A stretch of 64,000 nucleotides of DNA. It comes from Dioscorea cayenensis subsp. rotundata. Its lineage: Eukaryota; Streptophyta; Magnoliopsida; Dioscoreales; Dioscoreaceae. The stretch is from positions 23,869,016-23,933,015 of the forward strand of contig NC_052475.1 of the NCBI RefSeq assembly GCF_009730915.1. The letters run 5' to 3'. This document shows positions 35,401 through 48,093 of this stretch, piece after piece; the stretch's first letter is position 1; each line of letters opens with the position of its first letter. The notes beneath the pieces were generated by a model. It saw only the letters and a list, made by a program, of their open reading frames with translations, was not told the DNA's origin and did not search any database. The position numbers were made by a program, and so were the translations under genes.

Positions 35401-36178
35401 ATAAAAACGTTATTATCTGCAACCCTGCCGGGTACTTTCAGTCGGCTGTCGGCGGAGCTGCTCCAAAAGTGGAAATTTTATAAGAATAATAACAAAGTAA
35501 CACTGCTTTTTCCCTTTTTAACCCTCTTTTTTCTTTTTTTTTACCTTTTACTCCTTTTACCACGTGGAAAAGCTTTTTTTTATTTTGATATATTTGTCGC
35601 AATGTTTGTATATATAATAAGTTAATAAAAGGTTATGTATATATATAATTATAAAATTAAATTAAAATTTACTTTTTAATCTTTACAATTTGATTTATAG
35701 CTGTACTAGGCATTGAAATTTTGATTTTACTAATTAAATTTATATATATAAAGTATAAATGTATACTTTGTTGCATTGTTATATATATCTATTTATTTTA
35801 AGATTTTATTAAAAATAAAAAGGAAATAAAATATTTTAGAATTAACGTTTATGTGATGGGGAAAAATTAAATGAAAATGAATATTAAATTAATGCAAAAT
35901 TATATCTTTAGTTACCCCGAAACACAAAATTAGTGTGCTTAAAAAATAATAATAATTTTTTCTTAAATTAATGTATAATATTTTAAAAAAATAGATGGGT
36001 TTGCAGATAGACCCCTGAGAAAGGGTGTTATTATAAACAGGACCATTCAGGGTCTCAAAACCCAAGACCCTCCCGTTTTCTCTCAAAAAAGATATCTTTG
36101 GGTGTTTATTGTTTTTCTCTTCACTTGTGCTCTCGCTTCATTCATGCTCGCTGAAATCCCTCTGAGAAGCAACGTTCG
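35401..36178 (+). promoter_or_regulatory. Aux/IAA promoter and 5' UTR
   Basis: A TATA-like TTATAAA starts at 36031, about 148 bp before the ATG, with a C/T-rich leader between. A TGTCGG motif at 35447-35452 is a known high-affinity core for auxin response factors, in keeping with auxin control of Aux/IAA genes. It lies in a small GC-rich patch in otherwise AT-rich DNA. Binding is inferred, not shown. Confidence 0.5.
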
Positions 36179-39100
36179 ATGACGCCTCCGCTGGAGCATG
36201 ACTACATCGGTCTCTCGGCAACCATGGAAGCGCCGGAGAAGGTGACGGCCGGGGGAGAAGGCCACAAGCTCGGTCTCAAGGAGACGGAGCTGCGACTAGG
36301 GCCTCCGGGGTCTGAGTCTCCGGAGAGAAACCAAAGGAATGGGTCTTACGCTGGGATTAATGCCAAAGAGCTTCGTTTCTGGTGCGAAGAGGGGGTTTTC
36401 GGATGCTATTGATGGTGCTGGGAAGTGGGGCTTTGCTGGTGGAGCTGGATCTGAGGTGGAGGTTGGGAAAGGTGGTGGTTTGTTCTCTCCGAAAGGGGAG
36501 GGGTGGGAATGGGGTTAAGGATGGTGCTGGCCAGGCGGGGGAGGTGAAGAAAGGGCAGAATGGGGGGAAAGATGCTGATCGTGGAATGGCTCCTGCGCCC
36601 AAGTGAGTCTTTTGTTCAGTGATTTAAGAGGAAATATGAGATTTTGAGCGTTTTTTTTTTTTTCTTTTTTAATGATTATGTTTATGTTTTTGTTTCATCT
36701 TTTGTTTTTTTTCCTTTTGGATTGTAATGAGACTGGGATTTTTTTATTATTCTTTTTCTGGAGGAGCTGTTAGAGTTGAGAGAATTTCTTGGGAAAATTT
36801 ATGAGAAGTTTGGTTTTTGATTGAGTTTTGGTGAAATTTCATAGTTTGTGTGAGTTTTTTGTGGGAAACAAATTTATGGTGTTTTTCTTGTGATGATATT
36901 TACTGGTATGCCTGAAAGGAGAAATTTCTGTATTTTTGGTTTGTGTTTTTTTGTTGAAAAAGTGGTTGTTTCTAATAAAATAAAATGAAAATTATTAGTG
37001 TGCGTTAGTGCTTGTTTTTTCGTCCTATGAGATATGGTTTCTGTGGATGTTATTTATGTAAGAGAAAATTTATTGAGGATTACTGAAAAATTTTGTATTT
37101 TTAATTTTCCTGCGTTGCTGCGTACAAGTTGAATTATTGTGGATCTAATTGCTGAATATTTGAGAAATTTATTGAATTGCTAATTTGTATTGATATTTTT
37201 TAGTTATTGGGTTTTTCACTTGTATTTATAGTGAGACATAGGAACGTTTAATTATGTATTTCTGTCTGGAATTTCATTGTACTTTGTCTTTGTCTATAAT
37301 TGATAAATATTGCCTTAATTGAAATGTCGGTGTACTGTTACTGGTTTTCTTTTCAGCTTTGATTTGCTATCAAATTCCCATAATTCCATGCTTTTGATGT
37401 TTCTTTTTTTAAAATAATAATTTTTTTATATCTTGCAATAATTCTAGTTTGCTTCTATCTCTATTTTTGCAGAACATTTTGATGCCTAAACATGGAAAAG
37501 AACTTGATAAAATACATCAGTTTTGAAGAAAAATGCGTGTCTTTATTTCCTTTTGTTCCTCTAAGCTAAGATATATTTTTTCCTGTATAGGAGGACCTGC
37601 TGTCTTTCTTTTAGACTTTAATGGCTTTAATGGTTCATTAACAATGTAATATGAAGTTGTTTCTTGAAATATATTCGCCTTTTGGTGTTGATTTCACCTT
37701 TGAATTAGATTTTGTTGTTCAAGATAGTTTTGGTGTTTAATCACAGCTAGGTGAGTCTTCAACTCATGTCAAACAGAATTCTAAGCGTGTGTGCATGGAA
37801 GCAGGGCACAGGTGGTGGGTTGGCCACCAATTCGCAGCTATCGTAAGAATACAATGGCGACAAACCCGTCGAAGAACAAGGATGATGCTGAAGGGAAACA
37901 AAGTGCAGGATGTCTCTACGTTAAGGTTAGCATGGATGGAGCCCCCTATCTCAGAAAGGTCGATCTCAAAATGTACTGCAACTACAAGGAGCTCTCCTCT
38001 GCACTTGAAAAAATGTTCAGCTGCTTTACTATTGGTGAGCTTTGTTTTTAGCTACTTCATTTGTCTTGGTTCCAATTTCCGGTGAAGAAGCTCAGTTGGA
38101 TTAAAATTAAACTTCTTTTAGATTAATCAAGTAGATCTGCAGGTTTGTGGGATTCCAAGTAATTTCTAAGAGTTTGATAAGATTCATTGTACTTGGATAT
38201 TCCATAGTAAGCTCATCCATTTTATTTTCTTGCAGCTATAGTGGGCTCTTGCAGCTATGAATATTGGTAACTAAAAGAGTTTTTTTTACTGGTCCCATTC
38301 TTGTCCTATTTTGTTCAAGAATTTCTTTGAATGACGCCATCTTGATCACTATGTATCTGTTTGTTGTTCTAAGAAACTACTGATTTTTTTTCGGTTTTCC
38401 CTTCCGCTTAAGAACATCTGCGAGTGATTTACCTGGATGGCTTGGTCGTGAATCTATTTGTTACTATAATCACCTGATTTATCTAATTATGTAGCTTAGC
38501 AAGGAGCTAGGTCCAGGTCTTGTATCTCAGTTGTTTGCAACGTTAAATTTTGGGGTTCAACCTTCTTTGTCGATCTAGATAAGAAAGAATGATGGAAGAC
38601 AATAATATTAATGCCCCTTTTTCTGTTTTCCCCCTTTTGTAGTGGAGGTTATACTTTGCTTCTGTGGATTTTTGGGCTGCTACTATTCAAATCAAAGAAG
38701 GTTTTTCTCCTCTGTGTACAAAATTAATTGATTGGTCTTTGAATTGCACCTTAGTGCTTGATCTTCTTTACAAGACACAGATCGGAAACTTTTAAATGTA
38801 GAAGCTCTGAGCAAGTCAATTACTAAATATGCACCAAGATACTAGCACTCGTTTAATATACGTTTACGTAGCTTTTGGTAATTTGGTAACATGATGAGTA
38901 GTTTACTTGTGTTTGTATTTTGCCACATTTCAGGTCAATGTGGTTCTCATGGAATACCTGGCAGAGATGGACTTAGTGAAAGTCGCTTGATGGATCTTCT
39001 TAATGGATCTGAGTATGTGCTCACTTATGAAGACAAGGATGGTGACTGGATGCTTGTTGGTGATGTTCCATGGGAGTAAGTACATAAAATTAACCTTCTT

Positions 39101-39704
39101 TTCGATTTATATTCCCCTTCCTTTTTCAGATGTAATAATTTATATTTATTGATTTGTGAACATCATCATGTAAAAAAAAGCAATGGAAAGAAAAGCTCAT
39201 CTGACAGACTATAATCACGTTTTCAATTGGTCCTACTTAAATCAATTCAACTGCTTTCATAGCTTTAAATCAGTTTACTTGTAATCTTCTCCTTGTAGGA
39301 GCGACTATTCTGATTTCATTTCGCATTTTCTTCATTCTGATACTTATGCTCACCATTGTCAGTAATCTCTTGATTGTTTGCCCTAATTCAATTCTTGACC
39401 GGTCATCTGTCTTTTCTACAAAACATTATTTTGTGAACACTGATTAATTATGTTTACAAAATTGCAGGATGTTCACTGACTCCTGTAGGAGGCTGAGGAT
39501 CATGAAGGGCTCTGATGCAATTGGACTTGGTACGTAGAAAATGGCTTCTTAATTCCTATAAAATGCTAGTAAATCTGGATATCGCAAACTTACTAGCTAG
39601 TAGTCCATATAATGCTGTTTGTCAGTTTCTTGTTTAGTGATACATGTTTTTTCTGTATCCTTGCAGCTCCAAGGGCAATGGAGAAATGCAAAAACCGAAA
39701 CTAG
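36179..39704 (+). CDS. Aux/IAA auxin-response repressor, five exons
   Basis: Nuclear Aux/IAA proteins repress auxin response factors until auxin triggers their degradation. Exons: 36179-36602, 37805-38034, 38934-39075, 39468-39529, 39667-39704, with GT-AG introns and matching phases. The protein would be near 295-300 residues. It starts [13 protein letters not shown]. Domain I is [11 protein letters not shown], with P where the family has L (LGLPG), so the LxLxL repression motif is damaged as written. The degron [14 protein letters not shown] opens exon 2. The PB1 domain (III/IV) follows with YLRKVDLK and [14 protein letters not shown], ending KCKNRN. Exon 1 changes frame twice: near 36330-36340, before [18 protein letters not shown], and near 36490-36507 in a G-rich run. 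Assembly indels or a damaged allele could explain this. Family identity is certain, intactness is not. Confidence 0.9.
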
Positions 39705-42700
39705 CCGTAACCAAAAAAGTTCAAGCGAATCAAATCGCTGTAAGGGCCCTTCTCGAAATACAAGAAGTTTTAAGGCTTTAGTTGGCAACTGTCCTATATC
39801 TATCTCTTATGGCTTGCTGTTTCATGTGGATTGAGACTTTATGTAGCTCCTAAAAGTTCTAGGAACATAACTCTCTTATTAGATCATGTTATTCTAATCT
39901 CTCTGTGTCTGCACTGCTATTTCTATTGCTGTAAATTGTTGGTTTGCTATTCGGAACTGCTATGTTGTGTGCAACTTAATTATCCTTGTTATCAAATGTT
40001 AAATTCTCCATATCAGCTACCATCCTCTGAAGAAATACATCAAATCTGAATGCAGTTAGATTCCAAAGTTTATGTCAGCCAGAATACTAGTATCAGATCT
40101 ATTCTGTAAGTCTCTAAAACCTCGTATTTTTCTCAGAAAAAAACAAGTCATAGTTTCCTGCATTTTTTTCTGCATTTTTTTTTCCTTTTTTGCAAAAACT
40201 ATAGGATGAACGAATACATGACACTAATAAAACTCTAAAATGTCATGCCATTTTCCATTGATTTAGATTCCAGTGTTCTTATAAAGATGATCAACAATAC
40301 TGTCAGATAAAAGAGGCATAATAGTTTTCTGCATGCTTTACTGCTATTGTTAGTTGTGCCAGCAGAAACCCTAGAACTCATTTCTTGGTCCATTGATTTG
40401 GATTCAGATGTTCTTGTATTCTTGTTGTGTTCACCTGAAAAAGCTCCATGATTTATATTTTTTCCTGCAAGGATGCTTCCATGCAGGCTTTTCTCTTGGT
40501 ACCATGATAACTGAAAAACCAAAACCAAGGTATAATAGTGAGTTGAAAAAGTGATGAGCTGAAACATGCTAGTGCTTTCAAAGATGGGGACCAAAGGTTT
40601 TCAAGTCTTTGAAGTCATCATTTCACTTCAATTCAATTCAATTCATTTCATTCATTCATTCATTCAGCTTTGAATAAACAAATACTAGCAAATGGGGAGG
40701 TGGTGGGTTGTTGTTCCCCTTGGAATTAGGCTTTTCTTCCCTTAGATTCAGGCTTTTATCTCTGTTTTCTTATCATACAACGAAATGATTCTATTATTTT
40801 TTTTTTATTATTATTCTTTTTCTTTGATCATGATGTCTCTTTCTTGGTAGGCATGTGAAACCACTTCCCATCATATTCTTTCTTTATATTACATTTCTAC
40901 ATGCAACTCAATTCTCTGATTTACTAAACAATTATTAAAATTTAGTGTTCAATAGGGAAGACTACAAAGTTAAATATATATGTATATACATTAGGGGTGT
41001 TTATCTCCAGACGTCCCTAGATTTACACAATGGTAGTGATCAAGTCATTGTGAAAAAAAATTTTGATTTCAAGAAGAGGAGGAACCACATTAGTCGTAAT
41101 TCTTACATGATGATCTAACAATCACTCTAATAAAGATTTTCTAGATATCAAATTTAAAGACATTCATAGATGGTGAAATATATATATTTATATATATATA
41201 TATATGTTATAGTTGTATTTGTAAAATTAATATTAATCTTCTTCTACTTACAAGGATGGAATAGTACATGAACATGATTTAATTAATGGCGATGGAGGAA
41301 TATATGTATGAAGGGATGGCTGAATGAAGGAGAGGGCATGTGAAGGATCCTCTAATCAAAGGGTGCAAATTGGTGGGTGGGGAACAAACCCCATTTAATA
41401 GACTTGGGTTTAAGGGCCAACCAATTATGATGTATAAGATATATATGTTATACTCTTTCAAGCTAAGGCCATGAGTCAGACAGGGTACCCTTTAATTTAG
41501 GTCACTTTGTTTAGTTGTTTGAGTTGGAGGGCACCTGGTTTCCTGGGACCTGCTTCTCTTCTTCTTTAAAGACATAAATATATCTATTGTTTAATGCACC
41601 ACCTTCCCTTCATTATGATTTTGGGGCATATCTTTCTATTTATATACTTTTGCAGGTGATGAGTCCCTAGGGAAGGATGCCTTATTATGACTGCCCCTTC
41701 ATCTATAAATATATTATTATATTATTTATCATATATATATATATATATAGATATGTATTTATTCATGTTAACTTGTTACTTTTATTATGTTAATTTTTTT
41801 TTTTATAGATAATTGTTTGGTCAAAGCAATCATAAATCTTTCAGATTTTTTAGCCATATTTGATTGAAGTTAAACAGTAAATCTAGCTTTATGAATTTTA
41901 TATTATTTAGAGGTTATCCAAAATAAGTGAAAGAAAGTGATAGTATGTTTATTGTGCGGTAATAATATATATTTGTAAATTCATATTATGATAGTTTTGA
42001 GAGGATTTTATGTTTATTTAAATCAAATCCAATGATCCAAGTTAGTTGATATTACACTATATGGCTATAACTTATATTTATAGTTGGTAAATTGATTGGT
42101 TTTTTAACAATAAATTTGATGTAAGTAAGATTTTTTTTTTTTTGAAAAATTATTAAATTGTATAAAATGGTTTAATTTAATTTTGGAAGATATGTAATTT
42201 ATAAGATTAGAACTAAGCATATGTAAATATAAATGAAACGTTGCGATCTTAATTGGAAGAACTAATAATGTTAATAAATATTAATGTAAAAGTATAAAAT
42301 TACATATATTTAGTGTTTTTATTTTCCATGACGGATTTTAAGTACAACTTTTAATTATTAATTATTTTTTTATTAAATCTTTTGACGACCAAAACAGGCT
42401 ATATCAAAGCCCATGAGGTTAGACTTGACCATGTTGCATAGCAACTTTGGCAACCTCAGTTTGGTTACTTTGATTTAATTTGATCTGGCCTCAAAATTTT
42501 GTGTTATTAGTTTAGCTTTTTTTTCTTATTTATTTATTTATTTATTTATTTTACTTTGGGGTGGGTGCAAAGATATATATATATATATATAATTTTTTTG
42601 CCAACAAATAATAATTATAAAATTATATTTAAACAATGCATGCAGCTGTGTTTTGGATAAGGGAAAATTGGAGGAAAAAGACTGAATGAAAATGATGGAA

Positions 42701-43123
42701 TAATTTAAAAACAAAAATGATGGAAAGTTATGATGGCAATGGATAAATATTTTCATAAAATAGTCAAAAAATTTGTTGTAGTTTGAAAAAGTAACTTTTG
42801 AATTGGGAGAAAAAATGAAATGTTACTTTCTTACATAGTTGGTAATCCACATGTTGTTAATGAACTATTTTATATTAATATATATAATAAATATTTTATA
42901 TTATATATTTTCTATTATATATGCATTTTTTATCATTTTAAAATTTTGATATATATATATATATATTTTTTTTTTTTTGAAAAAATGGATAAACCACTGT
43001 CATTAATTAAATAAAAAGTGACCAAGATATTGCGCCAACAAAAGACAAACAAAACACCACGAGAAGTGGCATAACAAACCGTGCCGGATGAGAATCAGCA
43101 AAGAATCATCAAATATATATAGG
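39705..43123. other. 3' flank and AT-rich intergenic DNA
   Basis: Contains the probable 3' UTR of the Aux/IAA gene and then AT-rich sequence with several TA tracts (for example 41724-41748 and 42571-42590). The - strand frame at 40235-40594 holds two similar stretches (TSESKSMDQEM and TLESKSMENGM) reflecting a small DNA repeat near 40250-40420. No family is recognised. Confidence 0.45.
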
Positions 43124-43135
43124 TATATATATTGC

Positions 43136-43313
43136 GCCAACGACCATTTGGTCTATCATGGCGTGGTCCACTCTGCGTGGGGTGTTCGCCTCGAGTGTCA
43201 GCGTAGCTCCACGAGTTCGATTCCCATCTCGCAAATGCGAGAGGCACGGTTCGGATGGCAGTAGCCACTCACACGCTGTCGTCCCGGATTCCGTGACTGT
43301 CGCCTTTCTCAGT
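43136..43313 (+). mobile_element. tRNA-derived SINE, copy 1
   Basis: A 178-bp insertion starts GCCAACGACCATTTGG and ends CGCCTTTCTCAGT. It is flanked by a 12-bp direct repeat TATATATATTGC (43124-43135 and 43314-43325). A Pol III B-box GTTCGATTCC lies at 43214-43223 and an A-box-like ATGGCGTGGTCC about 55 bp before it. A related copy is at 57223-57383. There is no coding capacity, and it would rely on a LINE reverse transcriptase. A 13-nt match (ATATTGCGCCAAC) also occurs at 43027. Confidence 0.82.
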
Positions 43314-43325
43314 TATATATATTGC

Positions 43326-45513
43326 TAATTTCCATTTTTTTTTCTAATATTAAGTGTATATTTAAATTATATTAAGTACTAATTGAATATAAACAAAAAA
43401 TTATATAGGTAACCTTTAATGCAGAAATTTGAGCAAATATGTGATCCTTTGTCATGTTACCATGACAAGTATTTGTTTGCATTTATTTTGTTTTTATATA
43501 AATTTAACCAAAAATGATTTAATAAAATTCACTAAAATAATTGTTTTAAAACTATATTGATTTTTAATTAATTGCAATAATTTATTAACATTAACAAATA
43601 AAATATAAAATTATTTACGTACTAAACTAAATCTCAAAAGAAGTGGTAGACACTTCAACCCATAATGACAATAATAATTATTTGCTTGAACCAATGAGTT
43701 GTCTTCTATGTCTAATTAAGAATGACTTTCATTCTCATTTTAATGCAAGTTTTTAAAGCAATGATCATATTTCTTATAAAAAGAAAGGAGGAACACAGAG
43801 AGCTCAACATGATTCATCAAAAAACACAACTAAAATGTTTTGAAATAAACTAACAAACACTATTAATTTTAACACAAATAATGAAGTAAATCCTACTGAT
43901 TAACAAAAGAGAGATTCAAGAAATACAAAATAAAATTTATCAACAGTGAATACTGTACAGCAAAAGAAAGCTTTGTTCATGCATGCATCAATCTAATCCA
44001 CGGCATCACAGTTTCATTGTTCAATCTCTTCTCTAGAAAGTCACAACTATTCAGTAGCAAGCATCTCACATGAAGACAAAGAGAATCACTCTTTCTAGTT
44101 TCCCAAAGCTCACATAAGCCAAGAACACCTATCTTTTACTTTGTGCTTTGTGGTTGATATTCAAACTGGAAATTAACCAGCAAGCTGGCTCACAAAAACA
44201 CATGATCTTCTTGACAAGCTTAGAAAGAGATTCTCTGATTTCAACCTTAGCTTCTTCAAAGCCATTTTACTTTCTGTGTTTTTCAGGGTGTGTATATTGG
44301 ATAAGATTTGTGGGCATAAAGTTGATGCCAAGATCAACATGGATTCCTTTGTCTCCCCCACATGATCACTTTGTTGTTTGGTGAAATATCATCTTCATTT
44401 GAGAAACTTCTTATCTTTCCTCTCTCTCTATCTCTGTGACTTGTTATATAGCCAGCTAGCTACTTTAGTTAATTTTATCTTGTTCTTTTCCTTTTCTTTT
44501 TCTTTTTCTTTTTTTCTATTATTAATTGCATCATCAGTGCAATCCTTTAAGGTCACAAGTAAATAGAGTAAATGTGACAGTTTAGGAATCTTGGACCAGA
44601 AAAGAGAGCTTTTTCTGGGATTTCACGTCATTTCATTGCCACTTCATTGAAAAACATTTACTCTTTTGGATAAGCTCAAACTGTGAGGATATATGGAACT
44701 TCTCTTTCTTTGGTTCTTTGGTGATTATCAAATCAAATGATGTAAAATGGCTCACAAAGATTAAAATGAATCTTCATTTTCATCTTCCTCACTTTCATTT
44801 CTCTCTTTAATTACACTACTCTATCTTCAACCATGCATGCTTTGCATGCTGTGGATCATAATTCCTCAAACTAGGCAATAAACACGTACACATTCACAGC
44901 CTGTTTGTTACTAATTAATCCACTTAACTTTGTGATTGATTAATCTTCATTAATTTAATATCTGTATATATATGAACTAATTGATTGATTAACAGTAAAT
45001 ATATATATATACATCATTGTCTACCCACTTGAAGAATTCCACAATGCACAGAAGATACAAGAGAAGATAAAAAAGCAGTGCAGGTAGTGTCAAAGCACAA
45101 GAAACAATGAACATGGACCAAATCCAAATGAAAACTTGGCTCATGATCACTGTCTAGCTCCCAAAGCCTGGCAGCATCTTTGGATTGGCATAAAAAGTAC
45201 AGAAAGCTCCAACTAAAAGGGCCCACACTCCACTAACACTCACAACTTGCACTTCAGGCTAACTGAAAAAAAGTTTATTCTCACTCCTCAGGATCCACAC
45301 AAAGCCATGAAAAAGCCATGGAATATGCTCACCGACCTTATCTTTTCTGCCACCCATGCACGTATCTCTTGATAATTAAACAAATATCTTCAAAACACTC
45401 TTAACCTAATCCTTCTTTCTCTTCTTCTATATATATATACACAACCAAATGCTAATAAACACCACTACTCACTATTCACTACTCTCACTAGCTAGACATC
45501 TTTAATTGTTGCA
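43326..45513. other. Intergenic DNA before the DUF4408 gene
   Basis: AT-rich up to about 43950, then more balanced sequence up to 45300 with CT-rich patches (44418-44436, 44480-44520). The open frames at 44148-44384 (+), 44173-44361 (-) and 45014-45226 (-) show no recognised family. A TA tract followed by CACAACC near 45429-45447 is the likely core promoter of the next gene, about 70-80 bp before its ATG. Confidence 0.45.
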
Positions 45514-46074
45514 ATGGAGAAGCCTCAGAGATCTCAGCTTTTGAGGACACTTCTCCTTCTCCTTCTTCTCACCATCACTCCTTCAATACCTGATTCATTT
45601 AGGCCATCCTATCTATACTTCCTTTTCAACATCTTCGTTGTTGCATTAGGTATTGAAGCTGGCCTTCTCAGTGCTATCTCTGGTCCATTACATGACCAGC
45701 AGAAGCCTAGCAATGAAGTTAGTTTAATTAATATTTCAACTAAAAATCAAGTTGTGCAACAAGAGGTTATAAAACAGGTGGAAAAGCCTGCAGTACTAAC
45801 GGCTGAGAAGGTACTTACAGTTGCTAGAATTCATAGAGTTAAGAAGAGCACATCAACACCGAGCCTGTTTTTCATCGGCGGCGGTGATGTCGAAGCTCAT
45901 CAGTTTGTCGACTACTACGAGGAGACAGAGGAAGAAGATGAAGCTGATCATGACAGTGCACAGGAGCTGTTTGCCAAGGCTGAGATGTTCATTGGAAACT
46001 TTTACAAGCAGTTGAAGATGCAGAGAGAGGAGTCATGGAAGAAGATACATGGTTTATATCACAAGCCTTTCTAA
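45514..46074 (+). CDS. DUF4408/DUF761 domain protein
   Basis: A single-exon gene of 186 codons with an intact frame. The N-terminus is a hydrophobic segment (LLRTLLLLLLLTITPSIP) followed by the DUF4408 signature DSFRPSYLYFLFNIFVVALG, which forms a second membrane segment (residues about 8-60). The middle is variable and charged, with an acidic run YEETEEEDEADHD. The C-terminus (residues about 150-186) matches DUF761: ELFAKAEMFIGNFYKQLKMQ, ending LYHKPF. Proteins with this pairing are plant-specific, small, probably membrane-attached, and sometimes called cotton-fibre-expressed proteins. Their biochemical role is unknown. The ATG follows a typical short leader (TTGTTGCAATGG). The family call is firm. 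Function is not inferred. Confidence 0.92.
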   Translation: MEKPQRSQLLRTLLLLLLLTITPSIPDSFRPSYLYFLFNIFVVALGIEAGLLSAISGPLHDQQKPSNEVSLINISTKNQVVQQEVIKQVEKPAVLTAEKVLTVARIHRVKKSTSTPSLFFIGGGDVEAHQFVDYYEETEEEDEADHDSAQELFAKAEMFIGNFYKQLKMQREESWKKIHGLYHKPF

Positions 46075-48093
46075 TTAACTTTCATATATATATATATACA
46101 TATTATTAATTGTGGGATATTATGCTTATTTGGAACAACATTAAATAACATTGAGTCCATTGATTGTAATTTGATCAGGAAGAGTTATGAGGAGGCAAAC
46201 TGTTTTTGTTTGCTAGGTCTCCAATAATTCTTTTCTTTAGTTCAAATGTTGCAGCATTAATGTATATATAGTTTAGTTTCATGTTATATATATATATATA
46301 TATATTATGAACAAATAAAAGGTATTTGGTGATCAGGGTGAAGCCTATATATAGTGTTAATCTGTTTTTTCAGTTACATGCATGTATATATCCAGCAGGG
46401 TCTAGCTTGTACTCTTCTGTTCTTGTGCTATTGTATCTACTAATCTGCTTTAAAAGTTACGTTTTTATATTATTTAACACTTGTTATGTATTTCCTCCTA
46501 TGATAGTGTATTATTAATGATTTTGAATGGCTTCTCCACAATTTAAAAAAAAGGGGGAAAAAACCTTTATTATAAACATATGAATAACAAACTTATAAAC
46601 TATTTTTCAATAATAAAATGGTCATTGAAATGTTTTTTTTAATAAATATTGTGATATTTTCCAATTCTAGACATACACACAGAACAAAATATAAATTTAA
46701 AGCTCATTTTATGTAGAAATCTACCGTATAGATTTGAACTAATCTCCATGCACAATGGACGATTAATTAAAACAAGCACCATAGTCCTAAAAGATCTTTT
46801 TGACAGTAAACTATCCCAGTCAAACTCGTTAAATGATGATCACGCTATTTTTAATTTTTATTTATTTATTTAATATCTTTCTATATAAATTTAAGAGCAT
46901 TTTCAGCGGATTTGAGTTTCAGTTTACAATTTATACAGGTCGAAAACATATGTATTATAGAGTTCAACTTCTCTCGCTTATATTATCCTTTTGTCCATAT
47001 TTATCAATAAAAAAAATTTAAAGACAAATATTTTTAATAGTAGATAAATTAATAGTTTGATGTACATATCATCTTATTAACCCATTAAACTTTTATCCAT
47101 TTAAATATTTTTTATAATAATTATATTATATTATGCAATAATAATCATTTCATGTATACTTTCAATCCTTCATAATATACATTTCATAATAAATATATTT
47201 ATTTAACATAAATTATTTAATAAAAACAATTTATTGATATATCTAAAAAATTGGTTATTTAACAAATAATAATTAATTATTTATATATTTTATTACAACA
47301 ATAATTATTATTTGAAAAAAGTGGCTGGCCCCACTCAAATGAGCATTGCTAAATATCTTTTTAATATTGATCGAAAAAAAATTATTATTTAAGATAAACA
47401 AAATTTGACTTAAAAAATATTAATATAAATTAAATATTTTAAAATTTTAATAAATTATATTTTTATTTTAAAAATTAAATTTTATAAAAATATGTAAAAG
47501 CCTATCCCAAATTGTTTAGCTAGAGGACTAAATATCCCAACCAAACATATATAGTGATAAGTTTTTTCCCCGTAAAATAAAAAATACACTAAATATTAGT
47601 CTCAATATTTTTAAATAAATTATTAACACTTATAGATAATATTATGAAATTTAATAAATTATATATATATATACATGTACATAATGAAATTTTTATAAAC
47701 AGACATTTCATATTTTATATATATGAACACAATAAAAAAAAAGAGTATGGTTAAACCACAATTCTAATGGCTAGCGGTAAAACATTTAACTCCCTCCCAA
47801 TACCTAGTTAAGTTAGTACAGTGAAAAAAATTATAACATTGTGAAACACATTAAAATTTAATAACTTTGTGTGTTCCTAACAAGTCTTCTTGTAATAATT
47901 TAGCCAAAACAAAAAGAGGACTATCAAGAACATCTGGAAATTAAACATCTCTTATATGTATATTGCCCATCCTACCAAGAAGTGTACATAATAGTAGGAC
48001 TCACGAAAAACATGGCAAATGCTGCATTCCCAGCTGCTACTCAGCAATTGTACGTTGAGACTGAACAATGTAAATATAATAACCTACGGATGC
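46075..48093. other. AT-rich intergenic DNA, nothing recognised
   Basis: Includes the probable 3' UTR of the DUF4408 gene, then about 1.9 kb of very AT-rich sequence with short TA tracts. No element border or exon identified. Confidence 0.5.

Noticed and set aside
40235-40594. 119-codon - strand frame with repeated ESKSM motifs
   Set aside because: The repetition reflects a small DNA duplication. No family, no convincing splice context, and AT-rich codon use.
45014-45226. 70-codon - strand frame upstream of the DUF4408 gene
   Set aside because: Cys-rich by eye but no signal peptide or known cysteine pattern. It probably belongs to the promoter region.
46905-47060. Possible MITE end (GAGCATTTTCAGCGGA)
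   Set aside because: No partner terminus found within reach.
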